Assembly: GCF_024172185.1 (NCBI RefSeq)
Contig: NZ_JAMZEC010000001.1
Span: forward strand, 9,647,001 to 9,711,000
DNA: 64,000 nt
Reading direction: 5' to 3'
Source of the DNA: Nonomuraea roseoviolacea subsp. carminata
GTDB lineage: Bacteria; Actinomycetota; Actinomycetes; Streptosporangiales; Streptosporangiaceae
The first letter of the stretch is position 1. The number at the start of each line of letters is the position of its first letter. The notes under the pieces were generated by a model. It did not search any database and was not told the origin of the DNA. It was given only the letters and a program-made list of their open reading frames with translations. The translations under genes and the position numbers were made by a program. Below are positions 24,028 to 32,046 of the stretch, one piece after another.

Positions 24028-25312
24028 CCGACCCTCCCGGCCCTTCCGGTCCCGAGCTTTCCGACCCTTCCGTCTCTTCCAGCTCTTCCAGCTCTTCCAG
24101 CTCTCCCGGTTCGGCGGCCGGTGGGCGCGCGGGCGGGCGCCGCGCGAGCAGCGGCCCGACGCCGAGCTGCGCGGCGGCCAGCACGAGGCAGACGCCCGCC
24201 GCGGCGGCCCACATGCCTCCCGCGCCCACGCGTTCGAGGAGCTGGGTGCCGGCGAGGGGCGCCGCCACGGCGGCGACGCCCCAGCTCGTCCCGTAGACGG
24301 CGAGATAGCGGCCCCGGGCGTCCGGCGCGGCGAGGCCGGCGACGACCGCGTACGCGCGACCGACCATGAACAGGTCGCCCAGGCTCCACAGCACGGTGGC
24401 GGCCACGAAGGCCGGCAGGCCGCGGGCGACCGCGTAGCCGGCCAGCCCCGCCGCGATGAGGACCGACCCCACCGCCAGGGCCACGGGCGGCGGCAGCCCC
24501 GCCACGGGGCGCAGGCGCAGCAGCGGCTGCCCGGCCACGGTCGTGACCGCGGAGACGGTGAAGAGGAGACCGGCGTCCGCCGCTTCGAGGCCCCGCAGCG
24601 GCAGGGCCAGGGGCAGGGCGACCATGATCCCCATGTACACGGTGGCGAACAGCGTGCCGCAGACGAACATGGCCACCAGCGCCGGATCGCGCCAGGGCGT
24701 CGTCCCGCCGGAGCCTCCGGCCTCGGCGCGCCGGTCGCCCGGCGGATCGCCCGGCAGGGCGAGGCGCACGACGGCCGCGCAGGCCAGGCACGTCAGCGCG
24801 TCGACGACGAACAGCCAGCGCAGGTCCCAGCGCCCCACGGCCGCCGCGATCAGCCCCGCGCCCATGCCGCCGGCCGCGAGGGCCGCGTTGAAGAGGCTGA
24901 ACGCCCGGGTCCGGTCGTCCGGGCCGGCGGAGTCCGCGATCATCGCCTGGCTGGGCGGCTCGTACAGCTCGAAGGCCAGGCCGAGCAGCACGGCGAGCAC
25001 CGCGACCGCGGCCACCGAGCCGGCGCCCGCGACGGCCAGTTGGACCACGGCGCAGCAGCACAGGCCGAGCACGATCGTGCGCCGCCGGCCCAGCCGGTCC
25101 GCGAGGAGGCCGCCGAGGAGCCGCGAGGGGATCGTCGCCAGGCCGAACGCCGAGGAGACGAGCCCGGCGGTCGCGGCGCTCGCCCCGAACTCGCTGGTGA
25201 TCAGGACCGTCAGGAACGAGATCGAGAACGCTCCGAGGCGGTTCACGGCGCGCGCCACGACGAGCAGCCACACGTTACGGGGCAGCCGCCGGCCGCGGCC
25301 CGGGAAACGCAT
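23927..25312 (-). CDS. MFS transporter with acidic/basic low-complexity C-terminal tail
   Basis: 461 residues from ATG 25310-25312. Twelve hydrophobic segments and motif A (GGLLADRLGRRRTIVLG) define an MFS drug:H+ antiporter of the MdtH/YfcJ-like type. The last 80 residues are odd: an ELEELEELEETEGSESSG acidic repeat then a Gly/Arg-rich run. This tail is read entirely antisense to, or beyond, the end of the CDF gene, so a lost original stop codon is likely. Divergent from a CGNR regulator. Confidence 0.82.
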   Translation of the reverse strand: MRFPGRGRRLPRNVWLLVVARAVNRLGAFSISFLTVLITSEFGASAATAGLVSSAFGLATIPSRLLGGLLADRLGRRRTIVLGLCCCAVVQLAVAGAGSVAAVAVLAVLLGLAFELYEPPSQAMIADSAGPDDRTRAFSLFNAALAAGGMGAGLIAAAVGRWDLRWLFVVDALTCLACAAVVRLALPGDPPGDRRAEAGGSGGTTPWRDPALVAMFVCGTLFATVYMGIMVALPLALPLRGLEAADAGLLFTVSAVTTVAGQPLLRLRPVAGLPPPVALAVGSVLIAAGLAGYAVARGLPAFVAATVLWSLGDLFMVGRAYAVVAGLAAPDARGRYLAVYGTSWGVAAVAAPLAGTQLLERVGAGGMWAAAAGVCLVLAAAQLGVGPLLARRPPARPPAAEPGELEELEELEETEGSESSGPEGPGGSVSGGSSAGRGGRRRGARPGRRARWPRAGVAGRE

Positions 25313-25388
25313 ACACTGACCTCCGTGACCGACCAAAGGGTTGACGCCGGTCATGAACCTAGGACTCGAAGGAGTGACCAGTCAAGTG

Positions 25389-25991
25389 ATGTTCGATGGT
25401 CATGTCGCCACGCTGCTGGAGGCGGCCGTGTCCCTGGTCAACACCCTCACGGACGGCTCCGCCCGCGGCCGGCCCTACACCGCGCCGCGCGCCGGCCTGC
25501 TGCCCGCCGCGGTCGACGCGGCCCTCCCCCGGTCCGGTTCCGGCCCTCGCACGGTCACCGTGGAGGAGGCGGAGTACCTCGTCCGGACCGCCGAGAGCAT
25601 GCGGCAGGTGTTCGAAGCCGTCAGCGCGGAGCGGATGGGCGAGGCGGCGGCCGTCGTGAACGCGCTCCTGCTCTCCACGGGCGCCCGGCCGCAGCTCGAC
25701 CAGGCCCCCGGGGAGCCGTGGCAGGTCCACTTCCACGGCCCGGACGACACCCTCGCGGTGGGCTGGAGCGCGGGCTGCGCGGCGGCGCTGGCCCTGGCGA
25801 TCGGCAGCGACCTGGGCGGCCGGCTGGGCGTCTGCCAGGCCGTCGCCTGCGACCGGGTGTACGTGGACGGCTCCCGGAACGGCGTGCGCCACTTCTGCTC
25901 CTCCGCCTGCCGCAGCCGCGTCAAGGCCGCCGCCCACCGCGAGCGACGGCAGGCCCAGGCGGGACGCCGCACCGCCGCGGACCCGGCCTGA
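25389..25991 (+). CDS. CGNR/ABATE-type zinc-finger regulator
   Basis: About 200 residues; the start is uncertain among ATG 25353, GTG 25386 and ATG 25389 (GGAG is at 25371). The ABATE-like N-terminal helical domain begins VATLLEAAVSLVNTLTDG. The C-terminal zinc finger has VCQAVACDRVYVDGSRNG followed by RHFCSSACRSRVKAAAHRERR, a variant in which the canonical CGNR quartet is CRSR. Such proteins regulate adjacent divergent genes, here the MFS transporter 77 bp away. Confidence 0.78.
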   Translation: MFDGHVATLLEAAVSLVNTLTDGSARGRPYTAPRAGLLPAAVDAALPRSGSGPRTVTVEEAEYLVRTAESMRQVFEAVSAERMGEAAAVVNALLLSTGARPQLDQAPGEPWQVHFHGPDDTLAVGWSAGCAAALALAIGSDLGGRLGVCQAVACDRVYVDGSRNGVRHFCSSACRSRVKAAAHRERRQAQAGRRTAADPA

Positions 25992-26121
25992 CCGCGACCC
26001 GCGCCGCGGGGCGCTCCCCCGCCCGGCGTCGCGGACGGGTGGGCGGCTGACGAGCCGAGAAGATGGCCGCCACCGCGCGCCGGACCGCGAGCGCCCGCCC
26101 CGGCCTGTGTACCGTCCGTAG

Positions 26122-26511
26122 GTGAAGATGCGCGCTCCGTGTTGGCCGGGAGGACTGCCGCGCCGGGTGGCGTGGCTCTCCGTGCTGCTCGGAGCCCTCG
26201 TGATCGCGCACCTGTGGGCGCACGCCCTGTCCACGGACGAGCACCGGGCGATGCCCGACCCGGCCGGGTGGGCGGCCTGCCCGCACGGCGCGGATCACGA
26301 TCACCACGTCGACCATCCCGACGGCGACGGGTTCGTGCTCCCCGCCCCGAAGCGCGTGCCCTGCGAACCGGTGGCGCGGCGGGCGACGCCGTCGCCGCAG
26401 CCGGCCGTGCCCGTCGCGCACACCGAGGGGAGCCCGCCCGGGCACCACCCCGGACGCGGCCATCGCGACAGGGCCGCGCGCCGTCACACGCTGGAGGTCT
26501 ACCGGCCCTGA
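26122..26511 (+). CDS. Hypothetical His-rich membrane-anchored protein
   Basis: 129 residues, GTG start (an ATG lies two codons in). One hydrophobic segment at about residues 16-34 (VAWLSVLLGALVIAHLWAHAL) acts as signal or anchor. It is followed by a His/Asp-rich exported region (CPHGADHDHHVDHPDGDG) and a Pro/His-rich C-terminus. The composition suits extracytoplasmic metal binding. It lies 79 bp upstream of the PLP synthase/MFS pair and may share their regulation. No family recognised. Confidence 0.6.
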   Translation: MKMRAPCWPGGLPRRVAWLSVLLGALVIAHLWAHALSTDEHRAMPDPAGWAACPHGADHDHHVDHPDGDGFVLPAPKRVPCEPVARRATPSPQPAVPVAHTEGSPPGHHPGRGHRDRAARRHTLEVYRP

Positions 26512-26589
26512 GGACGGGCCCGCGCCACGTCCGTCCTCAGTCCTTGTCGGTAGCGTCCCGCCGCCGCGCGGGAGAAGTGTGTGTGAAGC

Positions 26590-27639
26590 ATGTCAACGAT
26601 CTCGTCTCCGTCCCGGCCCTCGTCCGCTCTGGCGCGGCTGGCCGGTGACACGCCCGTGTGCTGGATCGGGGAGCCGTTCGCCCCGTTCGGGCGCGGTTTC
26701 TGGGCCAAGCTCGAAGGAGCCAACCCGGGCGGCCTGAAGGACCGGCCCGCCCTCCACATCGTCGGACGCGCCCGGGAGAGAGGAGAGCTCGCCCCGGGCG
26801 CGATGATCGTCGAGTCCACCTCCGGCACGTTCGGCCTGGGACTCGCGCTGGCCGGCATCGTCCACGGCCATCCGGTGACCGTGGTCACCGATCCGGGGAT
26901 GGAGGCGATCGTCCACCGGCTGCTGTGCTCCTACGGGGCGCGGGTGGAGACCGTGCGGCGTCCGCACCCGGCCGGCGGCTGGCAGCGCGCCCGGCTGGAC
27001 CGGGTCGCCGAGCTGCTCGCCGCCCATCCGGGCGCCTACTGCCCGCGCCAGTACGACAATCCCGACAACGTGGCCGCCTACGCCGGTCTGGCCCACGAGC
27101 TGCTCGCCCAGCTCGGCCGGATCGACGTGCTGGTGTGCAGCGTCGGCACCGGCGGCCACTCCGCCGGGGTGGCGCGGACGCTGCGCCAGCACAATCCCGG
27201 GCTCCGCCTCGTGGGGGTGGACGCCACCGGCTCGACGATCTTCGGCCAGCCCGCCCGGCCGCGGCTCATGCGCGGGCTGGGCAGCAGCATCCAGCCGCGC
27301 AACGTGGACCACGACGCGTTCGACGAGGTGCACTGGGTGGCGCCGCACGAGGCGGTGTGGGCCTGCCGCACGCTCGCCGCCACCCACTACACCACCGGCG
27401 GCTGGAGCGTCGGCGCCGTCACCGTGGTCGCCGCGTGGCTGGCCCGGACGGAGGCGGCCGGCCGCCGGATCGCCGCCGTCTTCCCCGACGGCCCCGCCCG
27501 CTACTACACGACCGTCTACGACGACGGCTACTGCGCCGAGCACGACCTGCTGGGCCGGCCTCCCGCCCGCGAGCCGGACCGGATCGGGCACCCCGCCGAG
27601 GCCGAGGTCACCCGCTGGACCCGGATGGTGATGCGCTGA
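26590..27639 (+). CDS. PLP-dependent cysteine-synthase-family enzyme
   Basis: 349 residues of fold-type II. The PLP lysine is in ANPGGLKDRPALHIV near residue 50, a substrate loop follows at VESTSGTFGLGLALAG, and the phosphate loop is VCSVGTGGHSAGVARTL. The sequence departs from CysK (no TSGNTG; STSGTFG instead), which is closer to SbnA/CysK2-like specialised enzymes. Its stop overlaps the following MFS start (TGATG), a hard coupling that implies the transporter moves the enzyme's product. The product cannot be read from sequence; an amino-acid derivative is likely. Confidence 0.8.
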   Translation: MSTISSPSRPSSALARLAGDTPVCWIGEPFAPFGRGFWAKLEGANPGGLKDRPALHIVGRARERGELAPGAMIVESTSGTFGLGLALAGIVHGHPVTVVTDPGMEAIVHRLLCSYGARVETVRRPHPAGGWQRARLDRVAELLAAHPGAYCPRQYDNPDNVAAYAGLAHELLAQLGRIDVLVCSVGTGGHSAGVARTLRQHNPGLRLVGVDATGSTIFGQPARPRLMRGLGSSIQPRNVDHDAFDEVHWVAPHEAVWACRTLAATHYTTGGWSVGAVTVVAAWLARTEAAGRRIAAVFPDGPARYYTTVYDDGYCAEHDLLGRPPAREPDRIGHPAEAEVTRWTRMVMR

Positions 27640-28847
27640 TGTGGCGCCGCTTCGCCTCCTTCGGCCCCGGCGTGCGGCTGCTGATGGTCAACCAGCTCGC
27701 CATCAACATCGGCTTCTACATGCTCATGCCGTACCTGGCCGGGCACCTGGCGGACGGCCTGGGCCTGGCGGCGTGGACGGTCGGGCTCGTGCTGGGGGTG
27801 CGCAACCTCAGCCAGCAGGGCCTGTTCCTGCTGGGCGGCACGCTGGCCGACCGGCTCGGCCACCGGCCCGTCATCATCGCCGGCTGCCTGCTGCGCACGG
27901 TCGCCTTCGCGCTGCTGGGCGTCGCGGACGCGCTGCCCGCCCTGGTGGCCGCCTCGGCGATGACCGGTTTCGCGGGCGCCCTGTTCAACCCGGCGGTCCG
28001 CGCCTGCCTCGCGCACGGCTCGGGCGGCCGGAGGGTGGAGGCGTTCGCGCTGTTCAACGTCTTCTACCAGACCGGCATCCTGGCCGGCCCGGTGATCGGG
28101 CTCGCGCTGCTGAGCGTGGACTTCCGGCTGGTGTGCGCCGTGGCCGCGGCCGTCTTCGGGCTGCTGACGCTGCTCCAGCTCCTCGCCCTGCCGCCGTGCC
28201 GCGCGGAGCCCGCGAGCGGGGCGGGTGTGCTGACCGACTGGCGCGCCGTCGTCGCCAACCGGCCGTTCCTGCTGTTCTCCGCGGCCATGGCGGGCTCCTA
28301 CGTGCTGTCGTTCCAGGTGTACCTGGCGCTGCCGCTGCTGCTCGGTGACGCCGGCGCGGTCGGTTCGCTGTTCGTGGTGTCGGCGCTGGTGGCGATCGCC
28401 GGCCAGCTCAGGATCACCGACTGGGCGCGCCGCCGCTGGAGCGGGCCGCGGGCCGTCGTCCGCGGCCTCGCGCTCATGGCAGTGGCGTTCCTGCCGCTGG
28501 TGCCTGCGGGCGCGACGCCGTCCACGGCGGCGCGGGTGGCGGCGGTGCTGGCGTGCACGGCGCTGCTGGCCGCGGGGACCGCCCTGACGTACCCGTTCGA
28601 GATGGACACCGTCGTGGCGTTGTCCGGGGAGCGGCTGGTGGCCACCCATTACGGGCTGTACAACACGGTCGCCGGGGTCGGCGTGACGCTGGGCAACCTG
28701 GTGGTCGGCGCGCTGCTGGGCGCCGGCTCGCCGGCTCCGGCGGGGGCGGCGCTGTTCCTGCTGGGCGCGGCGTGCGCGGTCGCGGTCGGGGCGCTGAACC
28801 GTACCGGACGGCTGACCGCGCCCGAGCCGGCAACCAGTAGGCGCTGA
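27639..28847 (+). CDS. MFS transporter coupled to PLP synthase
   Basis: 402 residues, about 12 hydrophobic segments. Motif A appears as GGTLADRLGHRPVIIAG; TM1 starts RLLMVNQLAINIGFYMLMPYLAGHL. It belongs to the MdtH/YqjV-like exporters. Translationally coupled to the upstream PLP enzyme, so most likely exports its product. Convergent with the PucR gene 17 bp away; no terminator hairpin was seen between them. Confidence 0.83.
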   Translation: MWRRFASFGPGVRLLMVNQLAINIGFYMLMPYLAGHLADGLGLAAWTVGLVLGVRNLSQQGLFLLGGTLADRLGHRPVIIAGCLLRTVAFALLGVADALPALVAASAMTGFAGALFNPAVRACLAHGSGGRRVEAFALFNVFYQTGILAGPVIGLALLSVDFRLVCAVAAAVFGLLTLLQLLALPPCRAEPASGAGVLTDWRAVVANRPFLLFSAAMAGSYVLSFQVYLALPLLLGDAGAVGSLFVVSALVAIAGQLRITDWARRRWSGPRAVVRGLALMAVAFLPLVPAGATPSTAARVAAVLACTALLAAGTALTYPFEMDTVVALSGERLVATHYGLYNTVAGVGVTLGNLVVGALLGAGSPAPAGAALFLLGAACAVAVGALNRTGRLTAPEPATSRR

Positions 28848-28864
28848 TCCGCGCACCAAGCGGG

Positions 28865-30031
28865 TCAGCCGCCGAGGCGGCGGGCGGTGAGCGCGGCCCC
28901 CACCAGGAGGATGCCCCGGGAGGCGCGCAGGTCGGCACCGATCAGGGCGCTCACCCTGGCCAGCCGGTTGTCGACGGTGTTGGGGTGCACGTTCAGCGCC
29001 CGCGCGGTGGCGCGGCGGTCGAAGTCGGCGGCGAAGTAGGCGTCCAGCGTCTCCAGCAACGAGGAGTCGAGCACGTCCAGCAGCCCCGCCAGCCGCGCGC
29101 CGCTCGCGCCCGGCGCGCTCAGGTGGTAGTCGAGCAGGACGTCCCCCAGCTCGTAGAGACCCTCCGGGCGGCCGGCCGCCCGGGCCACCTCGGCGATCCT
29201 GGTGGCCTGCCCGGCCGCGGCCGGGACGTCCGCGCGCCGCTCGGCGACGCTCAGCCCGATGTGGACCCGGACCTCCGCCTCGGCCAGACGGCGGGGCAGC
29301 CGGTCGTCGGGAGAGGGCAGCCGCAGCGGCAGCAGGGCGTGGCCGCCCTCCGGGCCGAACCGGGTCATGACGGGCTCTCCGGCGCGGCGGTCGAGCGCCG
29401 CCTGGACCGTGCGCAGGCGGCGCCGCACCTCCACGGGAGAGGCGCCGTCCGGGCTGATCGCCAGGTGCAGCACGCGGTATCCGGGTTCGAGGCTCACCCC
29501 GTGCCGGGCCGCGACGTCGTCGGCCGCCTGACCCGTCAGCAGTGCCCCGGCCACCGCGCGCAGCGCCTCGCCGCGCCCGGCCAGCGCGGCCTGCCCGAGA
29601 TAGGCCTCGCTGACCGCGCCGGTGACCCACTCCAGCGTCTGGAACATCAGCTCGCCGAGCAGGCGCAGTCCGTACTCCTCGCCGGGCAGCGCCGCCGCGC
29701 ACAGCGCCCGCCACATCGACCGGTAGGCCAGCAGGTAGGCGCTGAGCAGGGTGGCGAGCGGCACGCCGTCGGTCATCCGCTGCGCCGCCCGCTCGCGGAA
29801 CACCCGCAGGTCGCGGTCGGCGGCGTCCCCGCCCTGGGCGAAGCGCAGGAACAGGCGGAAGCCGTGCCGCACGCTCGCCGCCATCTCCACGTCGCGCAGC
29901 CGCGCGGGCAGGACCGCGAGGCCGGGGATGGCGCTCGCCTGCTCCGCCACGATCTGCCGGGTCAGCCGGTTGACCTGGGGCTCGCAGCGGGCCGCGATCC
30001 TGGCGGCGCTGAGCGCGGGATCGTCGTCCAT
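28865..30031 (-). CDS. PucR-family transcriptional regulator
   Basis: 388 residues from ATG 30029-30031. An N-terminal RsbR-like helical domain (about 1-160) and a GGDEF-like central domain (PGYRVLHLAISPDG) precede the C-terminal HTH_30 (LLETLDAYFAADFDRRATARALNVHPNTVDNRLARVSALIG), the diagnostic PucR helix-turn-helix. Divergent from an alkylsulfatase-like hydrolase; a dyad sits directly upstream of its start. Confidence 0.85.
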   Translation of the reverse strand: MDDDPALSAARIAARCEPQVNRLTRQIVAEQASAIPGLAVLPARLRDVEMAASVRHGFRLFLRFAQGGDAADRDLRVFRERAAQRMTDGVPLATLLSAYLLAYRSMWRALCAAALPGEEYGLRLLGELMFQTLEWVTGAVSEAYLGQAALAGRGEALRAVAGALLTGQAADDVAARHGVSLEPGYRVLHLAISPDGASPVEVRRRLRTVQAALDRRAGEPVMTRFGPEGGHALLPLRLPSPDDRLPRRLAEAEVRVHIGLSVAERRADVPAAAGQATRIAEVARAAGRPEGLYELGDVLLDYHLSAPGASGARLAGLLDVLDSSLLETLDAYFAADFDRRATARALNVHPNTVDNRLARVSALIGADLRASRGILLVGAALTARRLGG

Positions 30032-30038
30032 GGCGAGA

Positions 30039-30054
30039 TTGTGACATCTCACAA
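30039..30054. promoter_or_regulatory. Dyad upstream of PucR regulator
   Basis: TTGTGA and TCACAA are perfect 6-bp arms around CATC; GAGAT/ATCTC (30035-30050) forms an overlapping second dyad. Located 8 bp from the PucR start codon. It resembles a CRP/GlxR half-site pair but with 4 rather than 6 central bases, so either PucR itself or a CRP-like protein could bind. Confidence 0.45.
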
Positions 30055-30158
30055 CCTGTGCGGGACGCCGGTGGGATCGGGAGTGATTGTGCGCGCCCGA
30101 TCCGGCCCGCCACAGTGGCCACACCCCCCGGATCTCGCCGACGACGAAGGAGCCGCCG

Positions 30159-31400
30159 ATGGACATCGTGAAGTACGCCGACCAGGTCTGGTCCGGGGAG
30201 GTCGCCGACAGTGTGGTGCGGGCCGGGCTGTCCGGGACCGGCGTCGTCGAGGTGGCGGACGACGTCGGCTTCCGCGCCGGGTTCGGCAACACGGTCGTCG
30301 TCAGGGACGGGGGCGAGGCGGCCCTGTTCGACACGGGCAATCCCTACGACGCCGAACGGCTGCGCCAGGACGTGCGGGCGTGGACGGCCGACCCGGTGAC
30401 GACCGTGGTCCACTCCCACGGGCACATCGACCATGTCTCCGGCGTGGGCCCGTTCGACGCCGAGGCCGACGCGGCCGGCCGCCCCCGGCCGGTGGTGGCC
30501 GCCCACGAGGCCGTGGCCGCGCGCTTCGACCGCTACCTGCTCACGCGCGGCTACAACGCGGTCGTCAACCGCAGGCAGTTCCAGCTGGAGGAGCTGAGCT
30601 GGCCGTCGGAGTACCGGTACCCGGACGTGGACTACCGCTCCACGCTGACCGCCGGCCCGTTCGCGCTCTTCCACGGCAAGGGCGAGACCGAGGACGCCAG
30701 CGTCGGGTTCCTGCCCGAGCGGCGGGTGCTGCTGCCCGGCGACCTGTTCATCTGGCTCGCCCCCAACTGCGGCAATCCGCAGAAGGCGCAGCGCTACCCG
30801 CGCGAGTGGGCGGTCGCGCTGCGCCGGATGGCGGCACTGGACGCCGAGATCATGCTGCCCGGCCACGGCGCGCCGATCTTCGGCGCCGACCGGATCGAGC
30901 AGGCGCTGACCGAGACGGCCGAATGGCTGGAGAGCCTGGTCGAGCAGACGCTGGCCCTGCTCAACGAGGGGGCCAGGCTCGACACCGCCATCCAGCGGGT
31001 CAGGCCGCCGGCCCGGCTGGCCGACCGGCCGTACCTGCGGCCGCACTACGACGAGCCGGAGTTCGTCGTGCGCACCATCTGGCGGCTGTACGGCGGCTGG
31101 CACGACGGCAACCCGGCGCATCTCAAGCCCGCCCCGGACGCCGTGCTGGCCGGCGCGGTGGCCGAGCTGGCCGGCGGCGCGGGGAAGGTGGGCGAGGCGG
31201 CGCTGCGCGCCCTGGAGGCGGGAGACCAGCGGCTCGCCGGGCACCTGGCCGAGATGGCCGTCCAGGCCGCCCCCGACGACGCCGCTCTGCACCGGATCCG
31301 GGCCGAGGTGTTCGCGGCGCGGGCGCGGTCCGAGGACTCCCTGATGGCCAGGGGCGTGTTCGCCTGGGCCGCCGCCGAGTCGCGCGAGCGCTCGGAGTGA
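30159..31400 (+). CDS. Alkylsulfatase-like metallo-beta-lactamase-fold hydrolase
   Basis: 413 residues. The metal motif is VVHSHGHIDHVSG near residue 90, with further ligands in GKGETEDASVGFLPERRVLLPGDLF and MLPGHGAPIFG. The C-terminal half includes the helical dimerisation domain of SdsA1/YjcS-type alkylsulfatases (YGGWHDGNPAHLKPAPD). These cleave linear alkyl sulfates such as SDS, though the domain also occurs in uncharacterised hydrolases. GAAGGAG precedes the ATG. Probably under the divergent PucR. Confidence 0.8.
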   Translation: MDIVKYADQVWSGEVADSVVRAGLSGTGVVEVADDVGFRAGFGNTVVVRDGGEAALFDTGNPYDAERLRQDVRAWTADPVTTVVHSHGHIDHVSGVGPFDAEADAAGRPRPVVAAHEAVAARFDRYLLTRGYNAVVNRRQFQLEELSWPSEYRYPDVDYRSTLTAGPFALFHGKGETEDASVGFLPERRVLLPGDLFIWLAPNCGNPQKAQRYPREWAVALRRMAALDAEIMLPGHGAPIFGADRIEQALTETAEWLESLVEQTLALLNEGARLDTAIQRVRPPARLADRPYLRPHYDEPEFVVRTIWRLYGGWHDGNPAHLKPAPDAVLAGAVAELAGGAGKVGEAALRALEAGDQRLAGHLAEMAVQAAPDDAALHRIRAEVFAARARSEDSLMARGVFAWAAAESRERSE

Positions 31401-31406
31401 TGCGGG

Positions 31407-32036
31407 GTGCTGCGCGAGGCGGGGCTCCACGTGGCGGAGACGGCGGCGCCGGCGCTGGGCTTCACCGTGCCGTACGCGGTGACCGGCGACCTGGCGCTCT
31501 CGCTGGGCGTCGCCCTGTGCGTGGCGGCGCTGGTCGCCCTCCACCGGCTCCGGCAGTCCCGCGGCGTCTGGCCGGCGGTCGGCGGCTTCGGCCTGGCCGC
31601 CCTCGCGGGCGCCCTGGCCACGCTGTCGGGTGAGGCGGCCGACTACTTCCTGCCGCTGATCGCCGTCCGCGCCGTGGTCGCCGTGGCGACACCCGTCCTG
31701 CTGCTGCTCAGGCTCCCCCCGGCCGGGCTGGTGACCGGGCTGGTCACCCGCCGGGGCCTGGCCTGGCGGCGCTGCCCGGTGCGCCTGCGGGCCTTCACGA
31801 TCGTCAACTCCCTGTGGCTGGCCATGGAGGCGGCGCTGCTCGCCAACCAGCTACGGCTCTACCACGAGGGGCAGGCGGTGGCCATGGGCGTCTTCAAGCT
31901 CCTGGTCGAGGTGCCCGCCCACGTGCTGGCGGCGGTCCTCCTCTGGCTGCTCTACCGGCGCCTCACCGGCCGTCCCTGCCGGGACGCCCGCTGCCCGTTC
32001 GAGGGAGAGGCGCGGCGCGGACCCGGCGGGAACTAG
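31407..32036 (+). CDS. DUF3159-type membrane protein
   Basis: 209 residues, GTG start 6 bp after the hydrolase stop. About five hydrophobic segments; LSGEAADYFLPLIAVRAVVAV and GLVTRRGLAWRRCPVRLRAFTIVNSLWLAMEAAL correspond to the two conserved blocks of DUF3159 proteins (related to intracellular-septation-type YciB). Function unknown. Likely cotranscribed with the alkylsulfatase-like gene. Confidence 0.65.
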   Translation: MLREAGLHVAETAAPALGFTVPYAVTGDLALSLGVALCVAALVALHRLRQSRGVWPAVGGFGLAALAGALATLSGEAADYFLPLIAVRAVVAVATPVLLLLRLPPAGLVTGLVTRRGLAWRRCPVRLRAFTIVNSLWLAMEAALLANQLRLYHEGQAVAMGVFKLLVEVPAHVLAAVLLWLLYRRLTGRPCRDARCPFEGEARRGPGGN

Positions 32037-32046
32037 GGTCATGGTC

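Noticed and set aside
24060..24112. TTCCAGCTC repeats as an independent repeat element
   Set aside because: They encode the ELEELEELEE stretch in the MFS tail; reported there.
27528..31544. 1338-codon minus-strand open frame
   Set aside because: Spans antisense to three recognised genes (MFS, MBL hydrolase) and out of frame with PucR; composition is typical of a shadow frame.
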